Shown here in pieces: positions 53,597-61,762 of a stretch of 64,000 nucleotides of DNA. The notes below the pieces were generated by a model, which saw only the letters and a program-made list of their open reading frames with translations, did not search any database and was not told the origin of the DNA. Location: assembly GCF_045209745.1 (NCBI RefSeq), contig NZ_CP109273.1:3038001-3102000 (forward strand). Reading direction: 5' to 3'. The position numbers were made by a program, and so were the translations under genes. How positions within the stretch are numbered: position 1 is the first letter of the stretch; every line of letters begins with the position of its first letter. Source of the stretch: Micromonospora sp045209745. Its GTDB lineage: Bacteria > Actinomycetota > Actinomycetes > Mycobacteriales > Micromonosporaceae.

Positions 53597-54511
53597 TCAG
53601 TCGCGCCAGTCCACCACCGCAGAGATCTTGCCGACAATGGTGCGCCAACCCAAACTCGCGGTCTGCGCTCCGATCTTCTTCAGCCGCCGCCGACCGAGGA
53701 AAGCACCGATCCCACCGTTGGCGGTGGCACGCAGCGCCTCGTCCAGGTCGTCGAGGCTGGAGCCGGCGGAGAGCATGTCGAGTACCGCAGGCAGCCGCAA
53801 TGCGTACGAAAGGTCACGAGCGGCCTCGCCGGCTTCAATCAACAGTGTCGAATCCCACGTGTCGTGCCCGCCGCGCAGGTTCTCCACGACCAGGTCGAGT
53901 TCGTAGGTGTCCTCGTCGAGCGGCGCGATATCTGCCGGCTCCACCCGTTCGGACAATTCATTCCAGCTGTCCAGTTGGGACAGATCGTTGGGCGCGCCGG
54001 ACCGGATGAAACTGACCAACGACTCGGGGGTCTTGAACAGCAGCAGTTTGCCCCGGTTGCTGAGGAAGACCGGCACCTCCTCGTCGTCTGCCTCGTCCGT
54101 GACGTCGTCGTCCGCCTCGTCGGTGTCGGTGTCGGTGTCGGCGGCACCATCGCGGCGGTGGCGCGTCGACTCGTCCTCGTCGGCGAACTCGTCGGCCAGG
54201 TCCTCGTCGAGGATGACGACGGTCTCGTCGTCCTCGTCCTCGACCACCTGACGGCGGGCGAGGAACGGGTCGTCCTGGTCGCGCTCGGTCACGTCGGTCG
54301 GGGTCAGCGAGCTGGCCGGCCGGTACGCCCGCAGCGTGAAGCCGGTGCCGGCGGGCAGCGCGATCTCCACCGGATCGATGCGCAGCTCGTCCCAGAGCGA
54401 ACGGTCGACCGAAGCCGACGGACGGTCGGTCTCATCTGGCTCGACCGCGCTGGTGGTGTCGTCGAGCTCGGGCTCGTCGGCATCGGGCCGTTGGGGCGAC
54501 TGGCGGGCCAC
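53597..54511 (-). CDS. Acidic hypothetical protein upstream of the conservon-associated gene
   Basis: A 304-residue protein. The first ~150 residues are very acidic and probably disordered, including a TDTDTDEADDD run encoded by a short CGGTGT DNA repeat. A folded C-terminal domain starts near EVPVFLSNRGKLLLF and continues ESLVSFIRSGAPNDL, with a closing helix GWRTIVGKISAVVDWRD. I do not know the family. GTG at 54511 is chosen because GGAGGTCAGC lies upstream. It precedes the 792-residue protein by 63 bases on the same strand, so both form an operon. Confidence 0.75.
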   Translation of the reverse strand: MARQSPQRPDADEPELDDTTSAVEPDETDRPSASVDRSLWDELRIDPVEIALPAGTGFTLRAYRPASSLTPTDVTERDQDDPFLARRQVVEDEDDETVVILDEDLADEFADEDESTRHRRDGAADTDTDTDEADDDVTDEADDEEVPVFLSNRGKLLLFKTPESLVSFIRSGAPNDLSQLDSWNELSERVEPADIAPLDEDTYELDLVVENLRGGHDTWDSTLLIEAGEAARDLSYALRLPAVLDMLSAGSSLDDLDEALRATANGGIGAFLGRRRLKKIGAQTASLGWRTIVGKISAVVDWRD

Positions 54512-54688
54512 GCTGACCTCCGTGTGCTTCGGGTTGCCCACCCGCCGGGTCTCTGATCGGCGAGTGACTCTGGGCACACACCCTAGTCGGCAGCCCTGGG
54601 TGACCGATGCCCGCACCCCGGTGGCCGACTGGCGTACGGGTGCGACCTGCTGGTGGCCGTCGGTGGCGAATCGACAGTTCAACAGGTA

Positions 54689-54700
54689 GCGTAGCTACGC
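54689..54700 (+). promoter_or_regulatory. Palindrome at the PadR start codon
   Basis: GCGTAGCTACGC, a perfect 12-base palindrome touching the PadR ATG. No ribosome site lies in front of the ATG, so the transcript may be leaderless and the palindrome an autoregulatory operator. Confidence 0.5.
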
Positions 54701-55042
54701 ATGAAGGCCCAGGAGTTGCACGGCCATCTCGACGCTCTGCTGCTCGCCGTGCTCGAACAGGGCGCGCTGCACGGCTACGCCATCATTGAGGCGCTCCGCG
54801 CGCGCAGCGACGGCAACCTGGATCTGCCCACCGGCACCGTCTACCCGGCGCTACGCCGCCTCGAACGCGCCGGGCACGTGGCGAGCACCTGGAGCACGGT
54901 CAACGGCCGGGAGCGGCGGACATACCAGCTCACCGACTCGGGCCGGCGGGCGCTGGCCGGGGAGCGCGCCGGTTGGCACGAGTTCCAACTGACCGTCGGC
55001 CGGTTCCTCGACCCCGGCAGCCCACCCACGAGCCCGGCCTGA
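54701..55042 (+). CDS. PadR family transcriptional regulator
   Basis: A 113-residue PadR regulator of the short (PadR-s2-like) type. The winged helix covers residues 8-85: LDALLLAVLEQGALHGYAII, then LPTGTVYPALRRLERAGHV. A short C-terminal helix ends the protein. ATG at 54701 is preceded by a palindrome. The gene converges on a permease-prefix-type membrane protein; such pairs are common, normally as an operon, and the convergent arrangement is unusual. It may also affect the nearby cyd genes. Confidence 0.92.
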   Translation: MKAQELHGHLDALLLAVLEQGALHGYAIIEALRARSDGNLDLPTGTVYPALRRLERAGHVASTWSTVNGRERRTYQLTDSGRRALAGERAGWHEFQLTVGRFLDPGSPPTSPA

Positions 55043-55074
55043 CCCTCCCGCCGACCGTTGCGCGGGTCAGCGGG

Positions 55075-55749
55075 TCAGCGGGCCGCGGCGACCAGCCAGC
55101 CGCGCGCCGCGCGTACCAGCGAGAAGTACGCACCGCCCACCAGCACCGCACCGATGATCATCGGTGGCCAGCTCAGCGCCGCGTCCCAGAGATTGAGTGA
55201 CCAGGTGAAGAGGGCGCAGCCGGCAACCATGGCGAGGGCCAGCATGCCGGTCAGGCCGGTGCCCACCACGCGTTGCGCCAGGGCCACGCCCGGCCGTGGC
55301 GAACGCGCGCTCGCCGCGACCACCAGCAGACCGGCCACCGCGAGCAGCAACGCACCCAGCCAGATCCAGTCGACCGAGTTGGAGAGCAGCAGGTAGCCGG
55401 CCGGGGGGCGTGGCCCGCTGCTCCAGCTCGACCCCCGCCAGGTCAGGTCGCCGGCGGCCACCCCCACCCCGGCGATCGCCAGCATCCGCAGGGAGAGCCC
55501 ACGCAGGGCGCCCACCGCCAGCTCGGCCTGCCAGGAGGGGAGCAACTGCGCCGGCGAGCCGAACTCGATCACCGCACGGCGCTGCGCCTCCGTGGGCGAC
55601 ACGCCGCTCTCGCGGTACGCCTCGACGGCGTCCAACAGGCCGTGCCGGGCCTCGGTCAGCAGGTCGGACTTGAGTCGTGCCGGCCCCTGCAGGTGGGCGG
55701 CCAACTCCCGCAGGTGCTCGTCGACCAACACGTCCTCACAGCGCGGCAT
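55075..55749 (-). CDS. Membrane protein with permease-prefix-like N-terminus
   Basis: A 224-residue protein. The N-terminal ~75 residues (LRELAAHLQGPARLKSDLL, then SPTEAQRRAVIEFGSPAQL) match the soluble helical prefix found in proteins paired with PadR regulators. Four hydrophobic helices follow. ATG at 55749 starts MPRCEDVLVDEH; the frame is open further upstream but overlaps cydC. Function unknown; likely connected with the convergent PadR gene. Confidence 0.78.
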   Translation of the reverse strand: MPRCEDVLVDEHLRELAAHLQGPARLKSDLLTEARHGLLDAVEAYRESGVSPTEAQRRAVIEFGSPAQLLPSWQAELAVGALRGLSLRMLAIAGVGVAAGDLTWRGSSWSSGPRPPAGYLLLSNSVDWIWLGALLLAVAGLLVVAASARSPRPGVALAQRVVGTGLTGMLALAMVAGCALFTWSLNLWDAALSWPPMIIGAVLVGGAYFSLVRAARGWLVAAAR

Positions 55750-55817
55750 GGCACCACCCTGCCACGGACTCCAGGGCGCCGACGTCCGGGAGAACCCTGG
55801 TCCGCCCCCGAGCCCGG

Positions 55818-57623
55818 TCAGGGGACGAGCGCCAGGTAACCCCGTTCGGCCGCCGCCTGGAGCAGCCACTGGTCCCGGTACCAGCCGGAGACGGCAACCA
55901 GTTCGGCGTGCCGACCGCGCTGGATCACCCGGCCGCCGTCGAGGACGACGATCTCGTCCAGCTCGGCCAGTCCGCTGAGCCGGTGGCTGATCAGCAGCAC
56001 CGAGTGCCCGGCGGGAGTGGCGGCGAGGGCGGACGCGAGCACCGCGTCCGCGGCGGTCGGGTCCAGCCCTTCCGTGGGCTCATCGAGCACCAGCACCGGT
56101 GGCGCGGCGAGCAGGGCCCGGGCGAGCGCCAGCCGCTGCCGCTGGCCGCCGGAGAGCTGCCCGCCCTCCTCGCCGACCAGCGTGTCCCAGCCGGCGGGCT
56201 GGGCGCGTACCCATTCCAGCAGGCCGGCGGCGGCGGTGGCCGCGGTCAGCTCCTCCTCGCCTGCCCCGGCACGCCCGAGCAGCAGGTTCTCCCGCACCGT
56301 GGCATGGAAGACGTACGCCTCGGCGAGCAGCCCGCCGACCGCGCGGGGCAGCGCCTCCTCGGCGTACGCCGACAGGTCTTGACCGTTCAGGGTGACCCGG
56401 CCGGACACGGGCCGGACGGCGCCCGTCAGCACGGCGGCCAGGGTGCTCTTGCCGGCGCCGCTCGGGCCGACCACCGCGATCCTCCGCCCGGCCGGCAGGT
56501 CCAGGCTGACGCCGTCCAGGGCGGGCGCCGCGCCGGCGCGGTACCGTACGGTCACGTCGGCGAAGCGCAGGTCGTGCGGGCCGCCCAGGTCGGTCCCGCC
56601 GTCCGTGGGCGGCGGAGTCGGCGTGCCGGCATCGAGCAGGGCGGCCACCCGGGCCAGGCCGGGCCGCAGTTGGGTCCACTGCCGGGCCGCCCCGACCAGC
56701 GCCAGAGCCACCTCGACGGCGGCCAGTGCGCCGACGGCCAGGACGCCCACCAGCACCCCCGGCACGTCGGCGGCCAGCGCGGCCAGCACCACCGCCGCAG
56801 CGGTCAGCCCGGCGGTCAGCACCCCGGCAGCGTCCACCGCGAACCCGGTGGCGGCCAGCCGACGTTCCAGTCGGGCCAGCCGACGGGCACGCTGCTCGGC
56901 GGCGCGCAGCGTGACGTCGGTCGCCCCGAACGCGGCCAGGTCGGCGGCGCCGTGGGTGAGGTCGATCGCGTCGGTGGCCAGTGCTCCGCGCAGTGGGGCC
57001 ACCTCGGCCGCGCTGCGGCGAGTGACCGCAGTGGCAAGCGCGGGCAGGGCCACCCCGGCGACCAGCAGGCCGACGGCGAGCGCGCCGGCGGCCAACGGTG
57101 AGATCAGCGCCGCCACGGCGACCGCCAGCACACCGACCAGGGCCGCCGCCGAGCCCGGGACCAGCACCCGCAGCAGCAGGTCCTGGACCGCCTCGACGTC
57201 GGAGACCAGCCGGCTCAGCACGTCCCCCGAGCGGTACACGGTGCTGCGGCGGGCCGCGAGGGTGGCGAAGACCCGGGCCCGCACGTCGGTGATCATGCGA
57301 AGCACCGCGTCGTGCCCGGCGAGCCGTTCGGTGTAGCGGAACACGCCCCGGCTGATCGCCAGCGCCCGGACCGCGACGATCGCCACGGTGAGCCGGTCCA
57401 GCGGAGGCTGGCCGGCGGCGCTCATCAACAGCCAGGTGGCGGTGGCCATCAGGGCGAGCCCGGCAAACTCGGTGGCGGCGGCGAGCAGGCCGGCGCCGAC
57501 CAGGCGGCTCAGGTAGGGCCGGGCCAGCCGCAGCACGGCCCGCTCGGCGTCGGCCCGCCCGGCTTGCTTCACGTCGGCGACGGGCTCCGCGCCCACCCGG
57601 TCCGGCTCGTGTGCCGCGCTCAT
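55818..57623 (-). CDS. cydC: CydC subunit of the glutathione/cysteine ABC exporter
   Basis: A 601-residue type-I ABC exporter half: six membrane helices in residues 30-330, then an ATPase with GPSGAGKST near residue 388, LSGGQRQRLALARALL and LVLDEPTEGLDP. CydDC exports thiols and is needed to assemble cytochrome bd. ATG at 57623 (MSAAHEPDRVG) overlaps the cydD stop by ATGA; the same frame is open far upstream but is then a shadow of cydD. Last gene of cydABDC. Confidence 0.93.
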   Translation of the reverse strand: MSAAHEPDRVGAEPVADVKQAGRADAERAVLRLARPYLSRLVGAGLLAAATEFAGLALMATATWLLMSAAGQPPLDRLTVAIVAVRALAISRGVFRYTERLAGHDAVLRMITDVRARVFATLAARRSTVYRSGDVLSRLVSDVEAVQDLLLRVLVPGSAAALVGVLAVAVAALISPLAAGALAVGLLVAGVALPALATAVTRRSAAEVAPLRGALATDAIDLTHGAADLAAFGATDVTLRAAEQRARRLARLERRLAATGFAVDAAGVLTAGLTAAAVVLAALAADVPGVLVGVLAVGALAAVEVALALVGAARQWTQLRPGLARVAALLDAGTPTPPPTDGGTDLGGPHDLRFADVTVRYRAGAAPALDGVSLDLPAGRRIAVVGPSGAGKSTLAAVLTGAVRPVSGRVTLNGQDLSAYAEEALPRAVGGLLAEAYVFHATVRENLLLGRAGAGEEELTAATAAAGLLEWVRAQPAGWDTLVGEEGGQLSGGQRQRLALARALLAAPPVLVLDEPTEGLDPTAADAVLASALAATPAGHSVLLISHRLSGLAELDEIVVLDGGRVIQRGRHAELVAVSGWYRDQWLLQAAAERGYLALVP

Positions 57624-59296
57624 CCGGTCGCCTTCCCGGTCGGCTCGGGCGTCAGCTCGGTGACTCGACCGTCCTCGACACGCAGGATCCGGTCGGCATC
57701 CGCGAGCAGCGCCGGTCGGTGCGCGACCAGCAGCGCGGTCCGTCCGGCGACCAGACGGCGGGTGGCATCGAGCACCACCGCCTCGGCCGCGGTGTCCAGT
57801 CGGGCGGTGGGTTCGTCGAGCAGCACCACCGGTGCGGCCCGCAGGAATGCCCGGGCCAGCGCCACCCGCTGTCGCTGCCCGCTGGACAGTCCGTGGCCGC
57901 GTTCGCCGAGCAGGGTGTCCAAACCGTCCGGCAGGCCGGCCACCACGTCGTCCAGGGCGGCGTCGTGCACCGCGGCGGCGAGTGCGTCGGCCGGGGTGGC
58001 CGGTGCGCCGAGCCGGATGTTGTCGGCCAGCGAGGCGGCGAAGAGGTGGGCCCGTTGCGGCACCCAGGCGAGCTGCCGGCGCCAGGCGTCCGGGTCGGCG
58101 GTCGCGAGGTCGACCCCGTCCACGGTGACCCGGCCGCTGGTCGGGGTCACGAAGCCGAGCAGCAGGCCGAGCAGGGTGCTCTTGCCGGCGCCGCTGGGCC
58201 CGATGATGGCGATCCGTTCGCCGGGCCGGATGGTCAGGGTCACGTCGCGCAGGGCGGTGGTCCGCTCGTACGCCACGGTCACCCCCTCGAAGCGGATCTC
58301 GCGCCGCGCGTCCGGGGTGGTGGCGCCCTCGGCGGCCCGGGGAGCGGTGGGCGCGGCCGAGACGGTCAGCGCCTCGTCCAGTGCGGCGAGCCCCTCCATG
58401 CTGGCGTGGAAGCGGCTGCCGGCGGCCCGCAGCGGCAGGTACGCCTCCGGGGTGAGCAGCAGCACCAGCAGCGCGGTCTGCAGGGCCAGCCCGCCGCCGA
58501 GCAACCGGATGCCGACCGGCACCGCGACCAGCGCCACCGAGAGGGTGGCGACCAGCTCCAGCACCAGCGCGGAGAGGAACGCGATCCGCAGCGTCTTCAT
58601 GGTGGCGACACGGTGCCCGTCGGCCATCCGGCGCACCACGTCGGTCTGTGCCCGGGCTCGCCCGAACGCGCGCAGCGTGGGCAACCCGGCGACCATGTCC
58701 AGGAAGTGCCCGCCGAGCAGCGAGAGCCGGCGCCACTGCCGTTCGGTGGCGGCCTGCGCCTGCCAGCCGAGCAGCGCGCCGAAGACCGGGATCAGCGGCA
58801 GGGTCAGCGCGATGATCACCGCCGAGCTCCAGTCGGCGAAGACGACCCGGGCCAGCACCACCACCGGCACCGTCACGCTGAGCACCAACTGCGGCAGGTA
58901 CCCGGTGAAGTACGCGTCCAGCGCGTCCAACCCGCGTCCGACGAGGGTGGCGACCTCACCGGCCCGCTGCCCGGCCACCCAGCCGGGCCCGTGTCGGCCC
59001 ACCGCGCCGAGCAAATCGGCCCGCAGGGTGGCCTTGACCGTGGCGGCGACCCGCGCCGAGACCGTGCCCTGCGCCCAGACCAGCGCCGAGCGGGCAGCGA
59101 CCGCGACCACGAAGCCGGCCAGCGCCGGCCGATCCAGCCGACCGCCGATGGCGGTGGCCAGCACCGCCGCGAGCGCGGTGGCCTGCGCCACGATCAACCC
59201 GGCGGCGAGCACGCCGAGAAGCGTGAGCACGGCAAGATCGCGCCGGGCCGCAGGGACCCGGCGCAGCAGACGGGGGTCGAACGGACGGCGGTTCAC
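57620..59296 (-). CDS. cydD: CydD subunit of the glutathione/cysteine ABC exporter
   Basis: A 558-residue ABC exporter half with six helices and an ATPase (GPSGAGKST near residue 375, LSSGQRQRVALARAFL with Ser-Ser in place of Ser-Gly in the signature, and LLDEPTARLD). GTG at 59296 overlaps the cydB stop by GTGA; no ATG fits nearby. It works as a heterodimer with CydC, to which it is joined by ATGA. Actinobacterial CydD and CydC are separate here rather than fused. Confidence 0.93.
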   Translation of the reverse strand: MNRRPFDPRLLRRVPAARRDLAVLTLLGVLAAGLIVAQATALAAVLATAIGGRLDRPALAGFVVAVAARSALVWAQGTVSARVAATVKATLRADLLGAVGRHGPGWVAGQRAGEVATLVGRGLDALDAYFTGYLPQLVLSVTVPVVVLARVVFADWSSAVIIALTLPLIPVFGALLGWQAQAATERQWRRLSLLGGHFLDMVAGLPTLRAFGRARAQTDVVRRMADGHRVATMKTLRIAFLSALVLELVATLSVALVAVPVGIRLLGGGLALQTALLVLLLTPEAYLPLRAAGSRFHASMEGLAALDEALTVSAAPTAPRAAEGATTPDARREIRFEGVTVAYERTTALRDVTLTIRPGERIAIIGPSGAGKSTLLGLLLGFVTPTSGRVTVDGVDLATADPDAWRRQLAWVPQRAHLFAASLADNIRLGAPATPADALAAAVHDAALDDVVAGLPDGLDTLLGERGHGLSSGQRQRVALARAFLRAAPVVLLDEPTARLDTAAEAVVLDATRRLVAGRTALLVAHRPALLADADRILRVEDGRVTELTPEPTGKATG

Positions 59297-60300
59297 CAGT
59301 ACACCGGTGCCCTGCCGTCGGTCCGTCCCCGGAAAACCCACCAGCACATCGCCTGAAAGCCTAGTAGGACCGGCAGGAGGGGCAGCGTCAGCCAACCCAG
59401 TAGCCGCAGCGTCGGTGCGCTGGCAGCGGCATCGGCCACGGCCAGCGAGGCGCTCGGGTCGGTCGTGGACACCAGCACGTAGGGCCAGAGGGCCGCGCCG
59501 ACCAGCGCCACCGGCAGCGCCAGGGAGGCGCCGGTGGCGACCAGGGCCCACCCCGGCCGCCGCCAGGCCAGCGCCGCGCGGGCCGCCAGCAGCGCCGCCG
59601 CCAGGAGCACCGGCAGGAGTACGGCCACCGCCGGCCGCTGGACAGCGTCGCGTACCCGGGAGGAGAGCAGACCCACGATGGTGGCCAGAGCGACCGCGGT
59701 GAGCGCCACCGGGACCAGCCGGCGGGCCGTGCGGCCGACCACGGCGGCGGCGTCGGCCGACAGGCGCAGGGTGAGGAAGGTCGCGCCGTGCACCGCGACC
59801 AGGGTGACCATGGCCAGCCCGGCGGCGGCTGCGAACGGGGTGGCGAGGTGCGACACCCCGGCGACGTGCCCGTCAGCCTGGAGCGGCACGCCCTGGAGCA
59901 GCGCGGCGAGCACCACACCCCAGCCCAGTGCGGCGAGGGCGCTGCCGATCATCACGACGCGGTCCCAGCGGGCGCGGATCCGCTCGTCGGTGGGCCGGCT
60001 GCGCAGTTGCACCCCCGCGGTGACCAGGATGACGCCGACCAGGGCACCCGCGACAGCTGGATAGCAGCCGGAGAGCAACTCGCCCTCCAGCACCGGGAAC
60101 GCGCCGAAGAGGATGCCCATGGCGGCCACCAGCCAGACCTCGTTGCCGAGGAAGAACGGGCCGAGCGCGGTGAGCGCCTCCCGCCGCCCAGCGGGGCCGC
60201 CGCTGCGGGCGAGCAACAGCCCGACGCCGTAGTCGTAGCCGGCGAGCACCAGGTAGCCGGCGAAGAAGAGGCCGAGCAGGGCGTACCAGGCGAGGTCCAC
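59293..60300 (-). CDS. cydB: Cytochrome bd ubiquinol/menaquinol oxidase subunit II
   Basis: A 335-residue membrane protein with about nine helices. The start MDLAWYALLGLFFAGYLVLAG and YDYGVGLLLA, then GPFFLGNEVWLVAAMG, match the CydB family. GTG at 60300 is ten bases after the cydA stop. It forms the high-oxygen-affinity terminal oxidase with CydA. Normal length; coupled to cydD by a GTGA overlap. Confidence 0.95.
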   Translation of the reverse strand: MDLAWYALLGLFFAGYLVLAGYDYGVGLLLARSGGPAGRREALTALGPFFLGNEVWLVAAMGILFGAFPVLEGELLSGCYPAVAGALVGVILVTAGVQLRSRPTDERIRARWDRVVMIGSALAALGWGVVLAALLQGVPLQADGHVAGVSHLATPFAAAAGLAMVTLVAVHGATFLTLRLSADAAAVVGRTARRLVPVALTAVALATIVGLLSSRVRDAVQRPAVAVLLPVLLAAALLAARAALAWRRPGWALVATGASLALPVALVGAALWPYVLVSTTDPSASLAVADAAASAPTLRLLGWLTLPLLPVLLGFQAMCWWVFRGRTDGRAPVYW

Positions 60301-60310
60301 GGTCTTCTCC

Positions 60311-61564
60311 TCAGACGAGGGCGGGTTCGGGGTGGGCCAGCTCGCTGGGTGGCGCCGGTGGGCGGCCGAGCGCCGGATCGGCCGCGCCGCGTGCCGCGTG
60401 CCGGGCGAGCAGCACCCAGTTGGTGACGGCGAGGGTGCCCAGCAGCAGGCTGAAGCCGATCAGCGAGGCGAGCATCACCGGTGCGCCGACCGGTGAGACC
60501 GCCTGCTCGGTGGGGAGCAACCCGTACGCCACCCAGGGTTGGCGGCCGACCTCCCGGGCGATCCAGCCGAGGATCACCGCGACGAACGGCAGCGGCAGGG
60601 CGAGCAGGATCAGCCAGAGCGGGAAGCGCAACCGGATGATCCAGTCCCGGAAGAGCAGGGGGAGCAGCAACCAGACGCAACCGAGGGTGAAGCCGATCAG
60701 GATCATGAAGCCCAGCCCGACGCTGGCCAGGACCGGTGGCGTGTAGTCGCCGGGGCCGAACCGGGTGATCCACTCCGCGATCAGCGCCTGGGCCTCCGGG
60801 CTCTGGCCCCCGAACTTGGTCGGCTGCACCGCGCCGACCGGGCCGAACTGGGCGAAGCCGAAGCCCTGCACCGCGCCGATCGCCAGCGCCGAGGTGACCA
60901 GGCCGATCCGCAGCGAGGTGCGGAAGAGCGCGAAGTCGGGGGTACGCCGGATCAGGTGCCAGGCGCTCACCGCCGCCATCAGCATCCCGCCGACCAGCAG
61001 CGCGGCCGAGACCACGTGCCCGAACGCCATGTTGAGGCTGGGATTGGTGAGCAGCGCGCCGAAGTCGGTGAGGTGGGCGATCCCGTCGCGCACCTCGTAC
61101 CCGACCGGGTGTTGCAGCCACGAGTTGGCCACCATGATCCAGAACGCCGAGGCGTACGCGGTGATCGCCACGCCCCAGAGCAGCGCGAGGTGGACACCCT
61201 TGCCGAGCCGGTGCCAACCGAAGATCCACATCCCGAGGAACGTGGACTCCAGGAAGAACGCCACCAGCGTCTCGATGGCCAGTGGCGCGCCGAAGACGTT
61301 GCCGACGTAGCGCGACAGGCCGCTCCAGTTCAGCCCGAACTGGAACTCCATCACGATGCCGGTGGCGATGCCGAGCACGTAGTTGATCACGTAAAGCTGG
61401 CCCCAGTACCGGGTGAGCCGCTCCCACTTCGGGTTGCCGGTGAGCACCCAGGCGGTCTGCATCCCGACCAGCAGGGTGACCAACCCGAGCGTGACGACCA
61501 CGAACAGGAAGTGGATCGAGGTGGTGGTGGCAAACTGCAGTCGGGCGAGGAGCAGGGTGTCCAT
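60311..61564 (-). CDS. cydA: Cytochrome bd oxidase subunit I
   Basis: A 417-residue haem protein with about nine helices. The N-terminal LARLQFATTTSIHFLFVV carries the haem-ligand His at residue 18; a second His and a Met ligand lie in GHVVSAALLVGGMLM and further on. The GRQPW motif of the quinol loop is present (REVGRQPWVAYG). At 417 residues the protein is shorter than E. coli CydA (522), which has a long Q-loop; this is a short-loop form. The ATG follows GGAGAG. It leads cydABDC. Confidence 0.95.
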   Translation of the reverse strand: MDTLLLARLQFATTTSIHFLFVVVTLGLVTLLVGMQTAWVLTGNPKWERLTRYWGQLYVINYVLGIATGIVMEFQFGLNWSGLSRYVGNVFGAPLAIETLVAFFLESTFLGMWIFGWHRLGKGVHLALLWGVAITAYASAFWIMVANSWLQHPVGYEVRDGIAHLTDFGALLTNPSLNMAFGHVVSAALLVGGMLMAAVSAWHLIRRTPDFALFRTSLRIGLVTSALAIGAVQGFGFAQFGPVGAVQPTKFGGQSPEAQALIAEWITRFGPGDYTPPVLASVGLGFMILIGFTLGCVWLLLPLLFRDWIIRLRFPLWLILLALPLPFVAVILGWIAREVGRQPWVAYGLLPTEQAVSPVGAPVMLASLIGFSLLLGTLAVTNWVLLARHAARGAADPALGRPPAPPSELAHPEPALV

Positions 61565-61607
61565 GGCCGGCTCTCCGTAGCGTTGGCTCCCTTGGAGTAG
61601 CCACCCT

Positions 61608-61628
61608 ACACGTAGCTTGGCTACGTGT
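61608..61628 (-). promoter_or_regulatory. Operator-like palindrome upstream of cydA
   Basis: ACACGTAGC-TTG-GCTACGTGT, a perfect 9-3-9 inverted repeat 44-64 bases upstream of the cydA ATG; a possible -10 (TAGGGT on the minus strand) lies directly downstream. It does not look like a Rex site. The half-site CGTAGC also occurs in the PadR palindrome at 54689. Confidence 0.6.
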
Positions 61629-61637
61629 CAGATGGCG

Positions 61638-61714
61638 AAGATCGCGCTCGATCACGGATGTAGTGGCCTCGCGGGCCATGGGAGGCCCCTCGATCCTGGA
61701 TCGAGCACGATCTT
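61638..61714. repeat. Long hairpin, family with shared GATCGTGCTCGATC motif, copy 2
   Basis: Outer arms AAGATCGCGCTCGATC and GATCGAGCACGATCTT (16 bp, one mismatch) with inner GGAT/ATCC and GGCCTC/GAGGCC pairings. Shares the AAGATCG.GCTCGATC and GTAGTGGCCTCGC segments with the element at 20523-20597. It lies between the M56 gene and the cydA promoter and could terminate the former. Confidence 0.8.
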
Positions 61715-61762
61715 GGGGATCAGGGGCGGGGTGTCCGCCCTTGCGGCTCAGCCGCGCCGGCG

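Noticed and set aside
57560..57623. Fusion of cydD and cydC into one 972-residue protein
   Set aside because: The long frame upstream of 57623 is out of frame with cydD; the proper cydC start overlaps the cydD stop by ATGA.
57312..59702. 796-residue open frame on the plus strand opposite cydD
   Set aside because: Antisense shadow of cydD/cydC with Ser/Arg/Pro-rich composition.
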